In this document: piece after piece, positions 1 through 7,870 of the stretch
Numbering within the stretch: the stretch's first letter is position 1
How the letters are laid out: each line of letters starts with the position of its first letter
DNA from: Parabacteroides timonensis
Lineage (GTDB): Bacteria > Bacteroidota > Bacteroidia > Bacteroidales > Tannerellaceae
Length of the DNA stretch: 64,000 nt
Assembly: GCF_900128505.1 (NCBI RefSeq)
Contig: NZ_LT669940.1
Coordinates: 62,001 to 126,000 of the forward strand
Direction: 5' to 3'
Notes under the pieces: model-generated
Databases searched by the model: none
What the model was told of the DNA's origin: nothing
The model's input: the letters and a program-made list of their open reading frames with translations, nothing else
Position numbers and translations under genes: made by a program

Positions 1-63
1 TTCAAGCATGGGAATGTTATACTTTTCAACACTTTTATCTTTTATTTCTTCCAGAACTATCAT
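1..63 (-). CDS. Possible 5' end of a gene leaving the window (partial)
   Basis: On the minus strand an ATG at 63 opens a frame with no stop for 21 codons to the window edge, beginning MIVLEEIKDKSVEKYN. The composition, rich in charged residues with alternating hydrophobics, looks protein-like, but 21 codons is too few to identify a family. It would be divergent from the sigma-factor gene at 247, sharing the 64-246 intergenic stretch. No product is proposed. Confidence 0.35.
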   Translation of the reverse strand, partial: MIVLEEIKDKSVEKYNIPMLE

Positions 64-83
64 TGCATTATAGGTTATATCAT

Positions 84-119
84 TGTTTCTTATGTGGAAC
101 TATGTTTCTTATATGGAAC
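84..119. promoter_or_regulatory. Two tandem 17-bp operator-like repeats
   Basis: TGTTTCTTATGTGGAAC (84-100) and TGTTTCTTATATGGAAC (103-119) differ at one base and lie 19 bp apart. Each carries the imperfect dyad GTTTC-N6-GGAAC. The position between two divergent starts suggests binding sites for a regulator, but the protein is unknown. Confidence 0.35.
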
Positions 120-246
120 AAATGTATGTTTTTCTGATAAACGAGCTCTATTTATTTTGTTAATTAATAATATAATTTTCTCTCTTCGATGTAATTATCC
201 ATATTTGTATACGACTGATATAGTAAATAATACGAGAGCAAACTAA

Positions 247-732
247 ATGGATGTACAGCAACAAGAGAAGGATTTTATAGCACTTGTAGAGGATTATAAG
301 CAAGTGATATATAAGGTATGCTATATTTATGCAACCGATCCGGATAATCTGAACGACTTGTATCAGGAGGTGGTGATCAACCTGTGGAAAGCTTTTCCCC
401 GCTTCCGGGGCGAGTGTAAGGCTTCGACCTGGGTGTATCGTATCGGACTGAATACTTGTATCTCCTTTTTCCGCAAATCCAAGTCCCGACCGGAAGTGGT
501 GCCTATCTCGGTCGACCTAGAAGCAGTTGCAGAGGAAGATAAAACAGCCCAACTCCATGAACTGTACCGAATGATTAACCGGCTGGGGCGTTTGGAACGT
601 GCCCTGATCTTGCTCTGGCTGGAGGAAAGGAGTTACCAAGAGATGGCGGATATCACCGGTATATCCCGTACGAATGTGGCCGTTAAGCTTAATCGTATTA
701 AAGAGAAACTAAGAACGATGTCGAACAGTTAA
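247..732 (+). CDS. ECF-type RNA polymerase sigma factor (sigma-70 family)
   Basis: A 161-residue protein with the two-domain layout of extracytoplasmic-function sigma factors. The region-2 core lies near residues 30-80 (LYQEVVINLWKAFPRFRG, then STWVYRIGLN), for -10 binding and core polymerase contact. The region-4 helix-turn-helix lies near residues 120-158 (SYQEMADITGISRTNVAVKL). It should direct polymerase to a small regulon in the cytoplasm. The next gene starts 13 bp downstream and encodes a membrane protein, so the two are probably cotranscribed and the partner may restrain the sigma factor; that link is inference from context. Confidence 0.9.
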   Translation: MDVQQQEKDFIALVEDYKQVIYKVCYIYATDPDNLNDLYQEVVINLWKAFPRFRGECKASTWVYRIGLNTCISFFRKSKSRPEVVPISVDLEAVAEEDKTAQLHELYRMINRLGRLERALILLWLEERSYQEMADITGISRTNVAVKLNRIKEKLRTMSNS

Positions 733-745
733 ATCAAAAAAGAAT

Positions 746-1333
746 ATGGAACTGGAAGAATTGAAAGCGAACTGGAATATTCTGAATGAACGTTTGCAAA
801 AGAATGAGATTTTAAATAAGAGGATTGTCAAAGATATGATTACTAGTCGGATATTAACGGCTAGGGAACGTTTAATGTGGAAAATAATAATCGGATACTG
901 TATATATTTTGCTTGTATACTATTGACCGCTTTTAGCCCTGTCCTATTTGGAACTCCCTTGTTTATGGTCTATTGTCTAATAGGCTTTATGGTCGCTATT
1001 TTATTGGGAGGACTACCAGCTTTTATCTCTTTTTACGGATTTAATGTGGAGAATCCACTGACAGACTCTTTCCGCCGGTTATTATTTTATCAGAAATTTA
1101 TGAGATTGGGTTATCCGATTATTGTTATTGCAGGGTTGGTTTTGATGACAATTCTTTGTTGGGATCATTGGAAATTTGGAGCAAACAGAATTACTTTTGT
1201 TTATGTTTCAGCATTTCTTATAGCCATTGTCGGCAGTTGCGTCGAATATCGTTGGGATTCTTCGAAAGTGGAAGCAATGAAAAAAGGACTTGAAGAGTTG
1301 AAAGAATTTGAGGAGGAGGATTATTTAGAATAA
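746..1333 (+). CDS. Four-helix membrane protein, possible sigma-factor partner
   Basis: A 195-residue protein with a charged N-terminal cytoplasmic-looking segment (residues 1-44) followed by four hydrophobic stretches near 45-63, 72-97, 124-140 and 150-169, and an acidic C-terminus ending EEEDYLE. No family was recognised with certainty. Bacteroidetes ECF sigma genes are often followed by membrane proteins of this size and shape, and the 13-bp gap to the sigma gene supports an operon. An anti-sigma or sensing role is plausible but not shown. Its 3' end overlaps the 3' end of the convergent toxin gene by 9 bp. Confidence 0.75.
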   Translation: MELEELKANWNILNERLQKNEILNKRIVKDMITSRILTARERLMWKIIIGYCIYFACILLTAFSPVLFGTPLFMVYCLIGFMVAILLGGLPAFISFYGFNVENPLTDSFRRLLFYQKFMRLGYPIIVIAGLVLMTILCWDHWKFGANRITFVYVSAFLIAIVGSCVEYRWDSSKVEAMKKGLEELKEFEEEDYLE

Positions 1334-1597
1334 GTCTGAATGTGTTCCCGTATCAGTCATGATCAGGATTAATTCCGTATCATTTTGTTGCCATATCAGA
1401 AGCCAGTCGCCTTTGATATGGCATTCCCATAGACCTTCGAATTTACCGCTTAGTTTATGGGGATGATATTGGAGTGGTAATGTCCCATCTTTTTGTAAGA
1501 GCTCGATAACCTCCCATAAGAGTTCAGGATTCAGGTTCCTTTTCAGACAACGTTTGAAACTTTTGTCAAATTGTTTGGTCGTTTCTACAGTATACAT
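1325..1597 (-). CDS. YafQ-family mRNA interferase toxin
   Basis: A 90-residue RelE/ParE-superfamily protein. By eye it aligns with E. coli YafQ at the residues described for catalysis and substrate binding: H60, D64, W65, H86 and the terminal F90 here match H63, D67, W68, H87 and F91 there, with another histidine at 45 or 47. The C-terminal pattern (TGTHSDLF) is typical of the family. YafQ cuts mRNA on the ribosome. The antitoxin gene lies 3 bp upstream on the same strand, giving a normal antitoxin-toxin order. The site looks intact, so an active toxin is expected. Confidence 0.88.
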   Translation of the reverse strand: MYTVETTKQFDKSFKRCLKRNLNPELLWEVIELLQKDGTLPLQYHPHKLSGKFEGLWECHIKGDWLLIWQQNDTELILIMTDTGTHSDLF

Positions 1598-1600
1598 CTT

Positions 1601-1801
1601 CTATTGGTTTAATAGATGTCGTTTCAAATCGTCCATATCTTTAGCCTTATAGACTCTTCCGGCTGCAATATCTTCTAATCCTTTTTCTATTCCGGATTTC
1701 TTCTTTCCGATACTCCAACCGAACTTTTTGGCTAGTTCTTTCAATAAAGCCATATCTACTTCCGGAATGGAAAGTTCTACTTTTTTGATTGTCGTATCCA
1801 T
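1601..1801 (-). CDS. Antitoxin of the YafQ-type module
   Basis: A 66-residue protein, first in a two-gene operon with the toxin. The N-terminal part (KKVELSIPEVDMALLKELAKKFG) looks like a short strand followed by a helix, as in ribbon-helix-helix or RelB-like dimerisation segments. The C-terminal half (GLEDIAAGRVYKAKDMDDLK) is charged and could wrap the toxin. The identification rests mainly on size, order and spacing. The operon has its own promoter just upstream and, as in related modules, is probably autoregulated. Confidence 0.8.
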   Translation of the reverse strand: MDTTIKKVELSIPEVDMALLKELAKKFGWSIGKKKSGIEKGLEDIAAGRVYKAKDMDDLKRHLLNQ

Positions 1802-1830
1802 ATTACTTATTCTTTAAATGATTATAGTTA

Positions 1831-1861
1831 CAAAGTTACGTAATTTCTTTATATCGACAAA
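1831..1861 (-). promoter_or_regulatory. Promoter of the toxin-antitoxin operon
   Basis: On the minus strand TTTG (1861-1858) is followed after exactly 19 nt by TAACTTTG (1838-1831), a full match to the Bacteroidetes housekeeping promoter TTTG-N19-TANNTTTG. The predicted transcript start near 1824 leaves a leader of about 23 nt before the antitoxin ATG at 1801. Confidence 0.75.
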
Positions 1862-1963
1862 TTAAAGAAAGATAAACCATTCGTCAACGAACTCCTGTCG
1901 TTTGTCACAATAATTTCCCTGCTTGCTTCTGCTCGTTTACTTTTGGATAAAAAACAAAGGGAT

Positions 1964-4162
1964 ATGAGTAGAAGCAAATTTTTGTTAGCCATATTATCGG
2001 GGCTTTTTTCTCTGGGAGATATATCGGCACAGTTTATTATGCCGGACACCATACCTGATCAGGATATCGGGGAAGTGGTAGTTGTGGCTAAACTTCCGGA
2101 GTTGGAAATAAAGGCCGATAAGATGACTTATCACCTGGATGCCTCTGTCGTGCGTAAACAAGGCAGTTTATATGAGGTACTCGAGACGCTACCCGGAGTT
2201 GTCGTTACTCAGGATGGAACCATCTATATGAACGGACAGAGTGGAATCAACGTCCTGATGGACGGAAAGCAGACTTATCTTTCCGGACAGGAGCTGGTGA
2301 ACCTGCTTAAAGCAACCCCTGCATCGATGGCTGATAAGATCGACCTGATCACTCATCCTTCCGCCCGCTATGATGCCAGTGGCAATTCCGGTATTATCGA
2401 TATCCATACTAAAAAGATCAAATTGCAAGGGTTGAATCTTTCAGTGAACGGAAGTTTTTCCCAAGGAAAGTTCGGCAAAGGAGACGGAAGTTTTTCCTTA
2501 AATCGGCGAAGTGGAAAACTTAATTTTTTCCTGACCTATTCCTATTATCAGGGAACCAGCCAGAATGATCTTGAAGTGGATCGCATCTTTTCTACTTCAT
2601 TTACAGGGCTTGACGAAGAGTTGAATATGCACCAGGACTCTTATCGTGAATCTCCGTACAAGTCTCATTATTACCGCGTGGGAGCAGATATTTACCTTTC
2701 ACCTCTGACTACCTTGGGGTTTACGGCAAGCGGCAATCTGCTTCGGAGCGAAAATAACGGGACAATGCTTTCTTCTTTTTATATGTTCCCCTTGTCAACG
2801 CCTGACTCTACCCTTTCTACCCGGAATCTCAGCGATAGGAAAAAGAATAACTTTTCCGGTGGTGTCAATCTGACTCATCACCTGAACCAGGAAGGGGGAT
2901 TGCTGGATGCTTCACTTGATTATTTCTATTTTGATAATGTGGAAGATCAATATGTGTACAACGCTTTCCAGAATAAAATCAATCAGTTGACAAGGCAAGA
3001 CTCGATAAGAGGAGATATTAACGGTAACATCAACCTATATACGGGCCAGATAAATCTGACGTTACCGTTCGAAAACGGATGGGTACTGAGTGCCGGAGGT
3101 AAGTCATCTTATGTCTCTATTGATAATGAAGCCTTCTATGCGAACCGGCATGAAGACGGCTGGGTTCCTAATTCCTATAGTCAGGCTTTTTCCTATAAAG
3201 AAAATATCAATGCTGTTTATGTACAGGGAAATGCCAAATTTGAGTCTTTATCCGTGCAGGCCGGTTTGCGCCTGGAGAACACCCGTATAAAAGGAAGGCA
3301 GATGGATGCAGTCAGCGATTCTTCCTTTAAAAATCATTACACGAATCTTTTTCCTACCCTGCTACTGGAATATCCTGTTTCAAAAGGAAAATTATCCTTG
3401 TTTTATGGAAAGCGTATCATGCGTCCGAATTATGGCGACCTGAATCCTTCCGCTTATATCTTCGACAATTATACTTATGAACGGGGAAACACCCTGTTAC
3501 AGCCGGAGACAGCAGACAATATAGAAGTCGCTTATGCCTTTAAAGAATTATTTAAAGCCGGCTTCCTGTTCTCTTATACCCATGATGCAATCGTAAAAAG
3601 TTATATTCTGGAAGAAAACAAACGGGTTTTCGTTACTCCCTTGAATCTAACCAAGGCAATCACGCTCGGACCACGTGTCAATACAGGAATTCTGTCTTTG
3701 ACCTCTTTCTGGAATCTGAATGCCAACGCTGCCTTTATCTTCAACCGTTATCAATGGTCGGAGGAGCTGGAAAATAAAGTGAACAAGCATGCTACCTGGA
3801 TTGCCGGACTGAATAATCAGTTCTCCTTTGGTAGAGGGTGGGGAGCTGAACTCACGGCTTCTTACAACGGAAAGATGGCTGCCGGTCAGGCCACGATCAG
3901 CCCCATCTGGCAGGTACATGCCGGTTTGCAGAAAAAGATTTTGAAGAACAACGGTTCTATAAATCTTTTTGTAAGAGATATGTTTCACTCTTACCGCTAT
4001 AAAATGAGCCTTGAAGTGCCAGGACAACGTGCATCTACTTACGAACGTAATGATAACACGGTAGTCGGCATATCTTTTTCCTATCGCTTCAAGAAGGGGA
4101 GCGAATCGAAAGAAAGAGCATGGAAAAATGGGACGGATGAAACGAAAAGAGTAAATTTGTGA
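1964..4162 (+). CDS. TonB-dependent-type outer-membrane beta-barrel receptor
   Basis: About 732 residues. The ATG at 1964 gives a signal peptide (MSRSKFLLAILSGLFSLGDISAQ); a TTG start at 1943 is possible but puts extra charged residues before it. After EVVVVAKLP comes a plug-like segment ending in NSGIIDIHTKK (about residues 60-155). The rest alternates strands and turns and ends FSYRFKK, as in the outer-membrane beta-barrel family with TonB-receptor ancestry. The N-terminal carboxypeptidase-regulatory-like domain common in this family is absent. The next two genes encode a LytS-type kinase and a LytTR regulator with almost no gap, suggesting that receptor and signalling pair act together. 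The substrate is unknown. Confidence 0.85.
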   Translation: MSRSKFLLAILSGLFSLGDISAQFIMPDTIPDQDIGEVVVVAKLPELEIKADKMTYHLDASVVRKQGSLYEVLETLPGVVVTQDGTIYMNGQSGINVLMDGKQTYLSGQELVNLLKATPASMADKIDLITHPSARYDASGNSGIIDIHTKKIKLQGLNLSVNGSFSQGKFGKGDGSFSLNRRSGKLNFFLTYSYYQGTSQNDLEVDRIFSTSFTGLDEELNMHQDSYRESPYKSHYYRVGADIYLSPLTTLGFTASGNLLRSENNGTMLSSFYMFPLSTPDSTLSTRNLSDRKKNNFSGGVNLTHHLNQEGGLLDASLDYFYFDNVEDQYVYNAFQNKINQLTRQDSIRGDINGNINLYTGQINLTLPFENGWVLSAGGKSSYVSIDNEAFYANRHEDGWVPNSYSQAFSYKENINAVYVQGNAKFESLSVQAGLRLENTRIKGRQMDAVSDSSFKNHYTNLFPTLLLEYPVSKGKLSLFYGKRIMRPNYGDLNPSAYIFDNYTYERGNTLLQPETADNIEVAYAFKELFKAGFLFSYTHDAIVKSYILEENKRVFVTPLNLTKAITLGPRVNTGILSLTSFWNLNANAAFIFNRYQWSEELENKVNKHATWIAGLNNQFSFGRGWGAELTASYNGKMAAGQATISPIWQVHAGLQKKILKNNGSINLFVRDMFHSYRYKMSLEVPGQRASTYERNDNTVVGISFSYRFKKGSESKERAWKNGTDETKRVNL

Positions 4163-4163
4163 T

Positions 4164-5189
4164 ATGATGGTAAAGAACTTATATAAATGGTTAATGCCGA
4201 TATTGACAGCATTATTGTTGTTCATCTGCATTCGCTTGGTAACTGATGTTCCTAATCAGCAGTACTATTGGACGGGAAATACTCCTTATTTTATGTTGGT
4301 AGAGATAGGTACCATTATAGTATCTTCATACCTGTTGATTATGGTTCTGTATATCTGGTTGAGATGGAACCGCAAACAGAAGAAAGGATTATGGGTGGAA
4401 TATGGCGGGTTATTCCTGCTTACTACCTGCTGGTGTGTCGGAACCATGCTCTTTACCTGGGGATTAAATGAGCGGATGTTTACTTTGCAGGATGTGGCTA
4501 TTCCCGAGGTTATTGCCGTCTTGTTTGTTTTCTTAACCTATACTTTTATGCGTAACCAAGCCGTAGAAAAAGAGTATGCCGAGCAACGGTTGCAGTTGGA
4601 AAAGATAAAAAATGACCAGTTACAAACCGAATTGAAATTCCTGAAAGCGCAATATCATCCTCATTTCCTGTTCAATGTGCTCAATACGGTTTATTTTCAA
4701 ATAGATGAAAAGAATAAAGCGCCGCGTCATACCCTGGAAATCTTGTCCGACCTGCTTCGTTATCAGTTGTACAATGCAGGGGATAAAGTGGCCATCCAGG
4801 TAGAGATCGATTATTTGAAAAGGTATATCAGTTTGTGCCAACTTCGCTGTTCAGAGCGTTTACAGTTGCAAACATCTTTTGATGAGGCACTGAAGGAGCA
4901 GGAAATATCTCCGCTATTGTTTATTCCGTTGGTCGAAAATGCTTTTAAATATGTGGGAGGCGATTATCATATCGATCTGAACATGTCCTGGAAAGAAGGT
5001 AAACTGATTTTTGATATGATGAATTCTAAACCCTTGGATCGTGTTCACAAACCAACCAGGCAGGGAATAGGACTAGATAACCTGCGAAGAAGGCTCGTAC
5101 TGTTGTATCCGGATAAACACAAACTGGAAATAAAAGATGAACCGGATCGTTTTACTGTAAAACTGATTATTGAACCGGATAACGTATGA
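4164..5189 (+). CDS. LytS/YehU-type sensor histidine kinase
   Basis: A 341-residue inner-membrane kinase with four hydrophobic segments in the first 130 residues (near 10-26, 45-66, 82-100, 115-130), then a coiled linker (QRLQLEKIKNDQLQTELKFL). The His_kinase box follows (QYHPHFLFNVLN, phosphoacceptor His about 167). The ATPase domain has its N-box at PLVENAFKY and a glycine motif at GIGLDNLRRR. The gene begins 1 bp after the receptor stop and overlaps the response-regulator gene by 4 bp (ATGA), so the pair is translationally coupled. No separate sensor domain is visible; the membrane part probably senses. Confidence 0.93.
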   Translation: MMVKNLYKWLMPILTALLLFICIRLVTDVPNQQYYWTGNTPYFMLVEIGTIIVSSYLLIMVLYIWLRWNRKQKKGLWVEYGGLFLLTTCWCVGTMLFTWGLNERMFTLQDVAIPEVIAVLFVFLTYTFMRNQAVEKEYAEQRLQLEKIKNDQLQTELKFLKAQYHPHFLFNVLNTVYFQIDEKNKAPRHTLEILSDLLRYQLYNAGDKVAIQVEIDYLKRYISLCQLRCSERLQLQTSFDEALKEQEISPLLFIPLVENAFKYVGGDYHIDLNMSWKEGKLIFDMMNSKPLDRVHKPTRQGIGLDNLRRRLVLLYPDKHKLEIKDEPDRFTVKLIIEPDNV

Positions 5190-5881
5190 ATATAAAATGT
5201 ATCATAACCGATGACGAACCTGTAGCCCGTAAAGGGTTGCAGTCGTATGTGGAGAAAGTCGATTTTCTGACACTGACAGGTGTTTGTGAAGATGCCATTC
5301 AATTAAATACCTTGTTGAAAACCGAGCGTCCGGATTTACTCTTTCTGGATATAGAGATGCCCTATCTCTCAGGTCTGGATTTATTGGCAACCCTCACTAA
5401 TCCACCGAAGGTCATCATTACATCTGCTTATGAACAGTATGCTTTGAAAGGGTATGAATTCGATGTAACAGATTACCTGTTGAAACCGATTCCTTTCGAA
5501 CGTTTCCTGAAAGCAGTGAATAAAGTACATGATCTTTTATTAAAAGAAACACCTCCCGGAGCAGAAGAATTCCTTTTTGTAAAGAGTGAGAAGCAAATGA
5601 AAAAGATTTTTTTGAAGGATATTCTTTTTATTGAAGGATTAGAGAACTATATTTGCATTTATACCGTTTCAGATAAGACGTTGGTTCATTCGACGATGAA
5701 AAATATATATAGCTCGTTGCCGGAAAGTGACTTTATCCAGACTCATCGGTCTTTTATTGTTAATATTAATCGCGTTAGCCTGATCGAAGGCAACATCCTG
5801 AATATTGAAGGCCATGAAATACCTGTTGCGCGTAATTATCGGGAACTGGTTTTTGCCCGGATAATAAAAAATCCCCTGTAG
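5186..5881 (+). CDS. LytTR-family response regulator
   Basis: A 231-residue two-domain regulator. The N-terminal receiver has the acidic pair D9-D10 and the phosphoacceptor D55 in LLFLDIEMP, with the conserved lysine in LLKPIPF. The C-terminal LytTR DNA-binding domain (about 128-228) carries IEGLENYICIYT and the family pattern FIQTHRSFIVNI. It should be phosphorylated by the kinase encoded just upstream and bind direct-repeat sites. Its targets probably include this operon and the beta-barrel gene 36 bp downstream, but no site was identified. Confidence 0.93.
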   Translation: MNIKCIITDDEPVARKGLQSYVEKVDFLTLTGVCEDAIQLNTLLKTERPDLLFLDIEMPYLSGLDLLATLTNPPKVIITSAYEQYALKGYEFDVTDYLLKPIPFERFLKAVNKVHDLLLKETPPGAEEFLFVKSEKQMKKIFLKDILFIEGLENYICIYTVSDKTLVHSTMKNIYSSLPESDFIQTHRSFIVNINRVSLIEGNILNIEGHEIPVARNYRELVFARIIKNPL

Positions 5882-5917
5882 TTCTCTCTAGGAGACCTTA
5901 CTATAAATTGAATACTG

Positions 5918-6580
5918 ATGATGAAAAAAAAGAATTATGTGTGGTTGGTGTGCGTATTGCTGTGCTCTGCGACTATAATGAATGCGCAAGTACTGAAAGT
6001 AGAAAGTGGAATGGCTTTTTCTATGTTGAAGACCAGCGGTTTGGAAAAAGATCAGATTTTTAATAAATCGGTTAAGCCGTTTCAATGTTCAGTGGGTATA
6101 GAGTATTTGGATAAGAAGCTTTTTAACCTGTCCAGTTCCATCGGATATCTTCGTATGGGTGGAAAAAATAAAACATATCAATATAATGGTCCGGATCCCA
6201 CGGACGCGCTGCTTGTAGATCATAAATATTTTATTGATTATCTGACAATAAATACATTGTTTAATCTGAAACGCTCAGTTCGTCGTTTCACTTATTATCT
6301 GGGAGCTGGCCCCAGAGTTGATATAAAGATAGGAGAGAAAGAAACAGGAATTGAAAGTATGGAATATGTCGATGGGCAACAGCCTAAGGTGAATGCTGCT
6401 GTGTTTGGTTTGAAGTGTGAACTAGGGGGTTGGTATGCCTTGGATAACCATTTTCGTTTAGGAGCTAACGTTAGTTATTTACCAAGTTTTACAAAGGCTT
6501 GGACTTCTCCTGTTGCTCCCGATGTTACAATGACTACGCGTTCATTTACTTTAGGCGTGTCTTTAGGATATGTCTTGTAA
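5918..6580 (+). CDS. Small outer-membrane beta-barrel protein
   Basis: A 220-residue secreted protein. The signal peptide (MMKKKNYVWLVCVLLCSATIMNAQ) is followed by alternating strand patterns typical of an eight- to ten-stranded barrel: GMAFSMLK, VGIEYLDKKLFNLSSSIGYL, YYLGAGPRVDIK, and the C-terminal FTLGVSLGYVL. This resembles the OmpX/PorT-like beta-barrel class found widely in Bacteroidetes. It lies 36 bp after the LytTR regulator gene and is likely the last gene of that operon. No ligand or enzymatic role can be assigned. Confidence 0.8.
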   Translation: MMKKKNYVWLVCVLLCSATIMNAQVLKVESGMAFSMLKTSGLEKDQIFNKSVKPFQCSVGIEYLDKKLFNLSSSIGYLRMGGKNKTYQYNGPDPTDALLVDHKYFIDYLTINTLFNLKRSVRRFTYYLGAGPRVDIKIGEKETGIESMEYVDGQQPKVNAAVFGLKCELGGWYALDNHFRLGANVSYLPSFTKAWTSPVAPDVTMTTRSFTLGVSLGYVL

Positions 6581-6586
6581 TAATTA

Positions 6587-6619
6587 GTTATGTAGATAGG
6601 CTAAACCTGTCTACATAAC
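6587..6619. terminator. Hairpin between convergent genes
   Basis: GTTATGTAGATAGG (6587-6600) pairs with CCTGTCTACATAAC (6606-6619) over 14 bp with one mismatch and a 5-nt loop. It lies at the tail-to-tail junction and contains the stop codon of the minus-strand gene at 6611. There is no long T-run, so termination is likely but not certain. Confidence 0.55.
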
Positions 6620-7819
6620 CAATATATATGCCCTGTACCGTGTCTCCTTAGTCACCGGGCATAATGATAAATATCCTTCTTTTATCTTGCCGTCCTCGAT
6701 TATCAGCGGATAAGTCTCTTTCATAAAACGATGTCGTTCGTAAGCCTCTCCGTCTTTATTCTCGTAGGTGACGTGAAAATCCCCGACCGTAGTAGGTGCG
6801 AGATATTTTTGGCTTAAGCGAAGGGCCACCATTCCCATAGTATAGCGCATGTTGATCTCTATGCAGGGATGAATGGCATAAGCACCTTTTGAAGTCTTGT
6901 AGACGATCATATCTACCCCGAGATAACCCTGGTATATATTCCCATAAACGTTTTTCAACGCCTCCGTTACGGCATTTTGTATCTGGCTGTAAACCTCTTC
7001 TCCCACCCAATGTGTGATCTGTTTACATAAATAATCCTGGTTACCCAGCATATTGCCGGAATAACTACCCTGTCGTTCCGTACCGAATACGGAAATACCT
7101 TCATAAGTAACATTTCCTTCTCCGTTAGAATAGAACTCCATAGCGAAATCCTGTACTTTATCCAGTCCGCATTCGATGCTGACAGTACCCTGCTTATTGA
7201 TTGCCCCTTCTATCCATGTACGGTCTTTGAGAGTTAGTTTGCGTTCGGGCAACCAGTGTAATCCGCGTCCGGAAGAAGAATAAGGGGTTTTCAATACAAA
7301 AGGAGCATTTTGCAGAATCAGATATTTTTCAACTTCCCTGATCTTTTTGCAGAATTTAGGAGCAACGGGAATCGGCAACTCCGGTAATTGCTGGCGGATC
7401 AGTTCGAGACATTCGGCGGCAGTCTGGCGCCCGGTCAGTTTAAAATAATCCTCTTTCCAGGAAGGAACGGATAAGTTTAACCGGCAACTCTTCTTTAAAT
7501 CTTCAAACAGGCGCAGGCTTTGGGGAGATAACCCCCAGGGAGTTGCAACCATCTCCGGGAGGGCACTTCCTTTTGCTTTTAACTCTTTTCTGGAAATAAG
7601 CGTGGCGAACGGCCTGAATTCTTTCGGTTGTAAAGAGAAAAAACGCGGGGAAACGATCTCTTCCACAAAAACAAAATCATCGTTGTTGGCATACCAAACG
7701 GGAAGGCATGATAATTCTTTTATCATCCTTTGCACATTGGTTGGAGGAGTATAGTTTTCTGAACCTAATAAAACAGCAGTTTCATGTCCAGGATTAAAAT
7801 AGTGTATTTGAGATATCAT
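6611..7819 (-). CDS. ATP-grasp-like protein of unknown function
   Basis: A 402-residue cytoplasmic protein with features of an ATP-grasp ligase. A lysine-containing strand and flexible loop (PFVLKTPYSSSGRGLHWL, about residues 174-191) resemble the nucleotide-binding loop. Near residues 320-332 the segment HPCIEINMRYTMG matches the metal-binding E-x-N motif. The N-terminus (FNPGHETAVLLGSENYTPP) is characteristic of a Bacteroidetes group usually annotated only as hypothetical. It presumably joins an acid to an amine or thiol using ATP; the substrates are unknown. It lies downstream of the DUF349 gene on the same strand, separated by 51 bp that contain a hairpin. Confidence 0.7.
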   Translation of the reverse strand: MISQIHYFNPGHETAVLLGSENYTPPTNVQRMIKELSCLPVWYANNDDFVFVEEIVSPRFFSLQPKEFRPFATLISRKELKAKGSALPEMVATPWGLSPQSLRLFEDLKKSCRLNLSVPSWKEDYFKLTGRQTAAECLELIRQQLPELPIPVAPKFCKKIREVEKYLILQNAPFVLKTPYSSSGRGLHWLPERKLTLKDRTWIEGAINKQGTVSIECGLDKVQDFAMEFYSNGEGNVTYEGISVFGTERQGSYSGNMLGNQDYLCKQITHWVGEEVYSQIQNAVTEALKNVYGNIYQGYLGVDMIVYKTSKGAYAIHPCIEINMRYTMGMVALRLSQKYLAPTTVGDFHVTYENKDGEAYERHRFMKETYPLIIEDGKIKEGYLSLCPVTKETRYRAYILVM

Positions 7820-7833
7820 AGGTATAGAAACAG

Positions 7834-7864
7834 CGAAGCCGTCTGTTAGAGTGAGACGGCTTCG
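7834..7864. terminator. Stem-loop between the DUF349 and ATP-grasp genes
   Basis: CGAAGCCGTCT (7834-7844) and AGACGGCTTCG (7854-7864) form a perfect 11-bp stem with a 9-nt loop. A T-rich stretch follows on the plus strand, while both neighbouring genes are on the minus strand. It probably ends or attenuates the DUF349 transcript, but orientation is uncertain. Confidence 0.55.
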
Positions 7865-7870
7865 TTTTAT

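Noticed and set aside
1943..1963. TTG start for the receptor gene
   Set aside because: The ATG at 1964 gives a clean signal peptide; the TTG adds DKKQRD before it.
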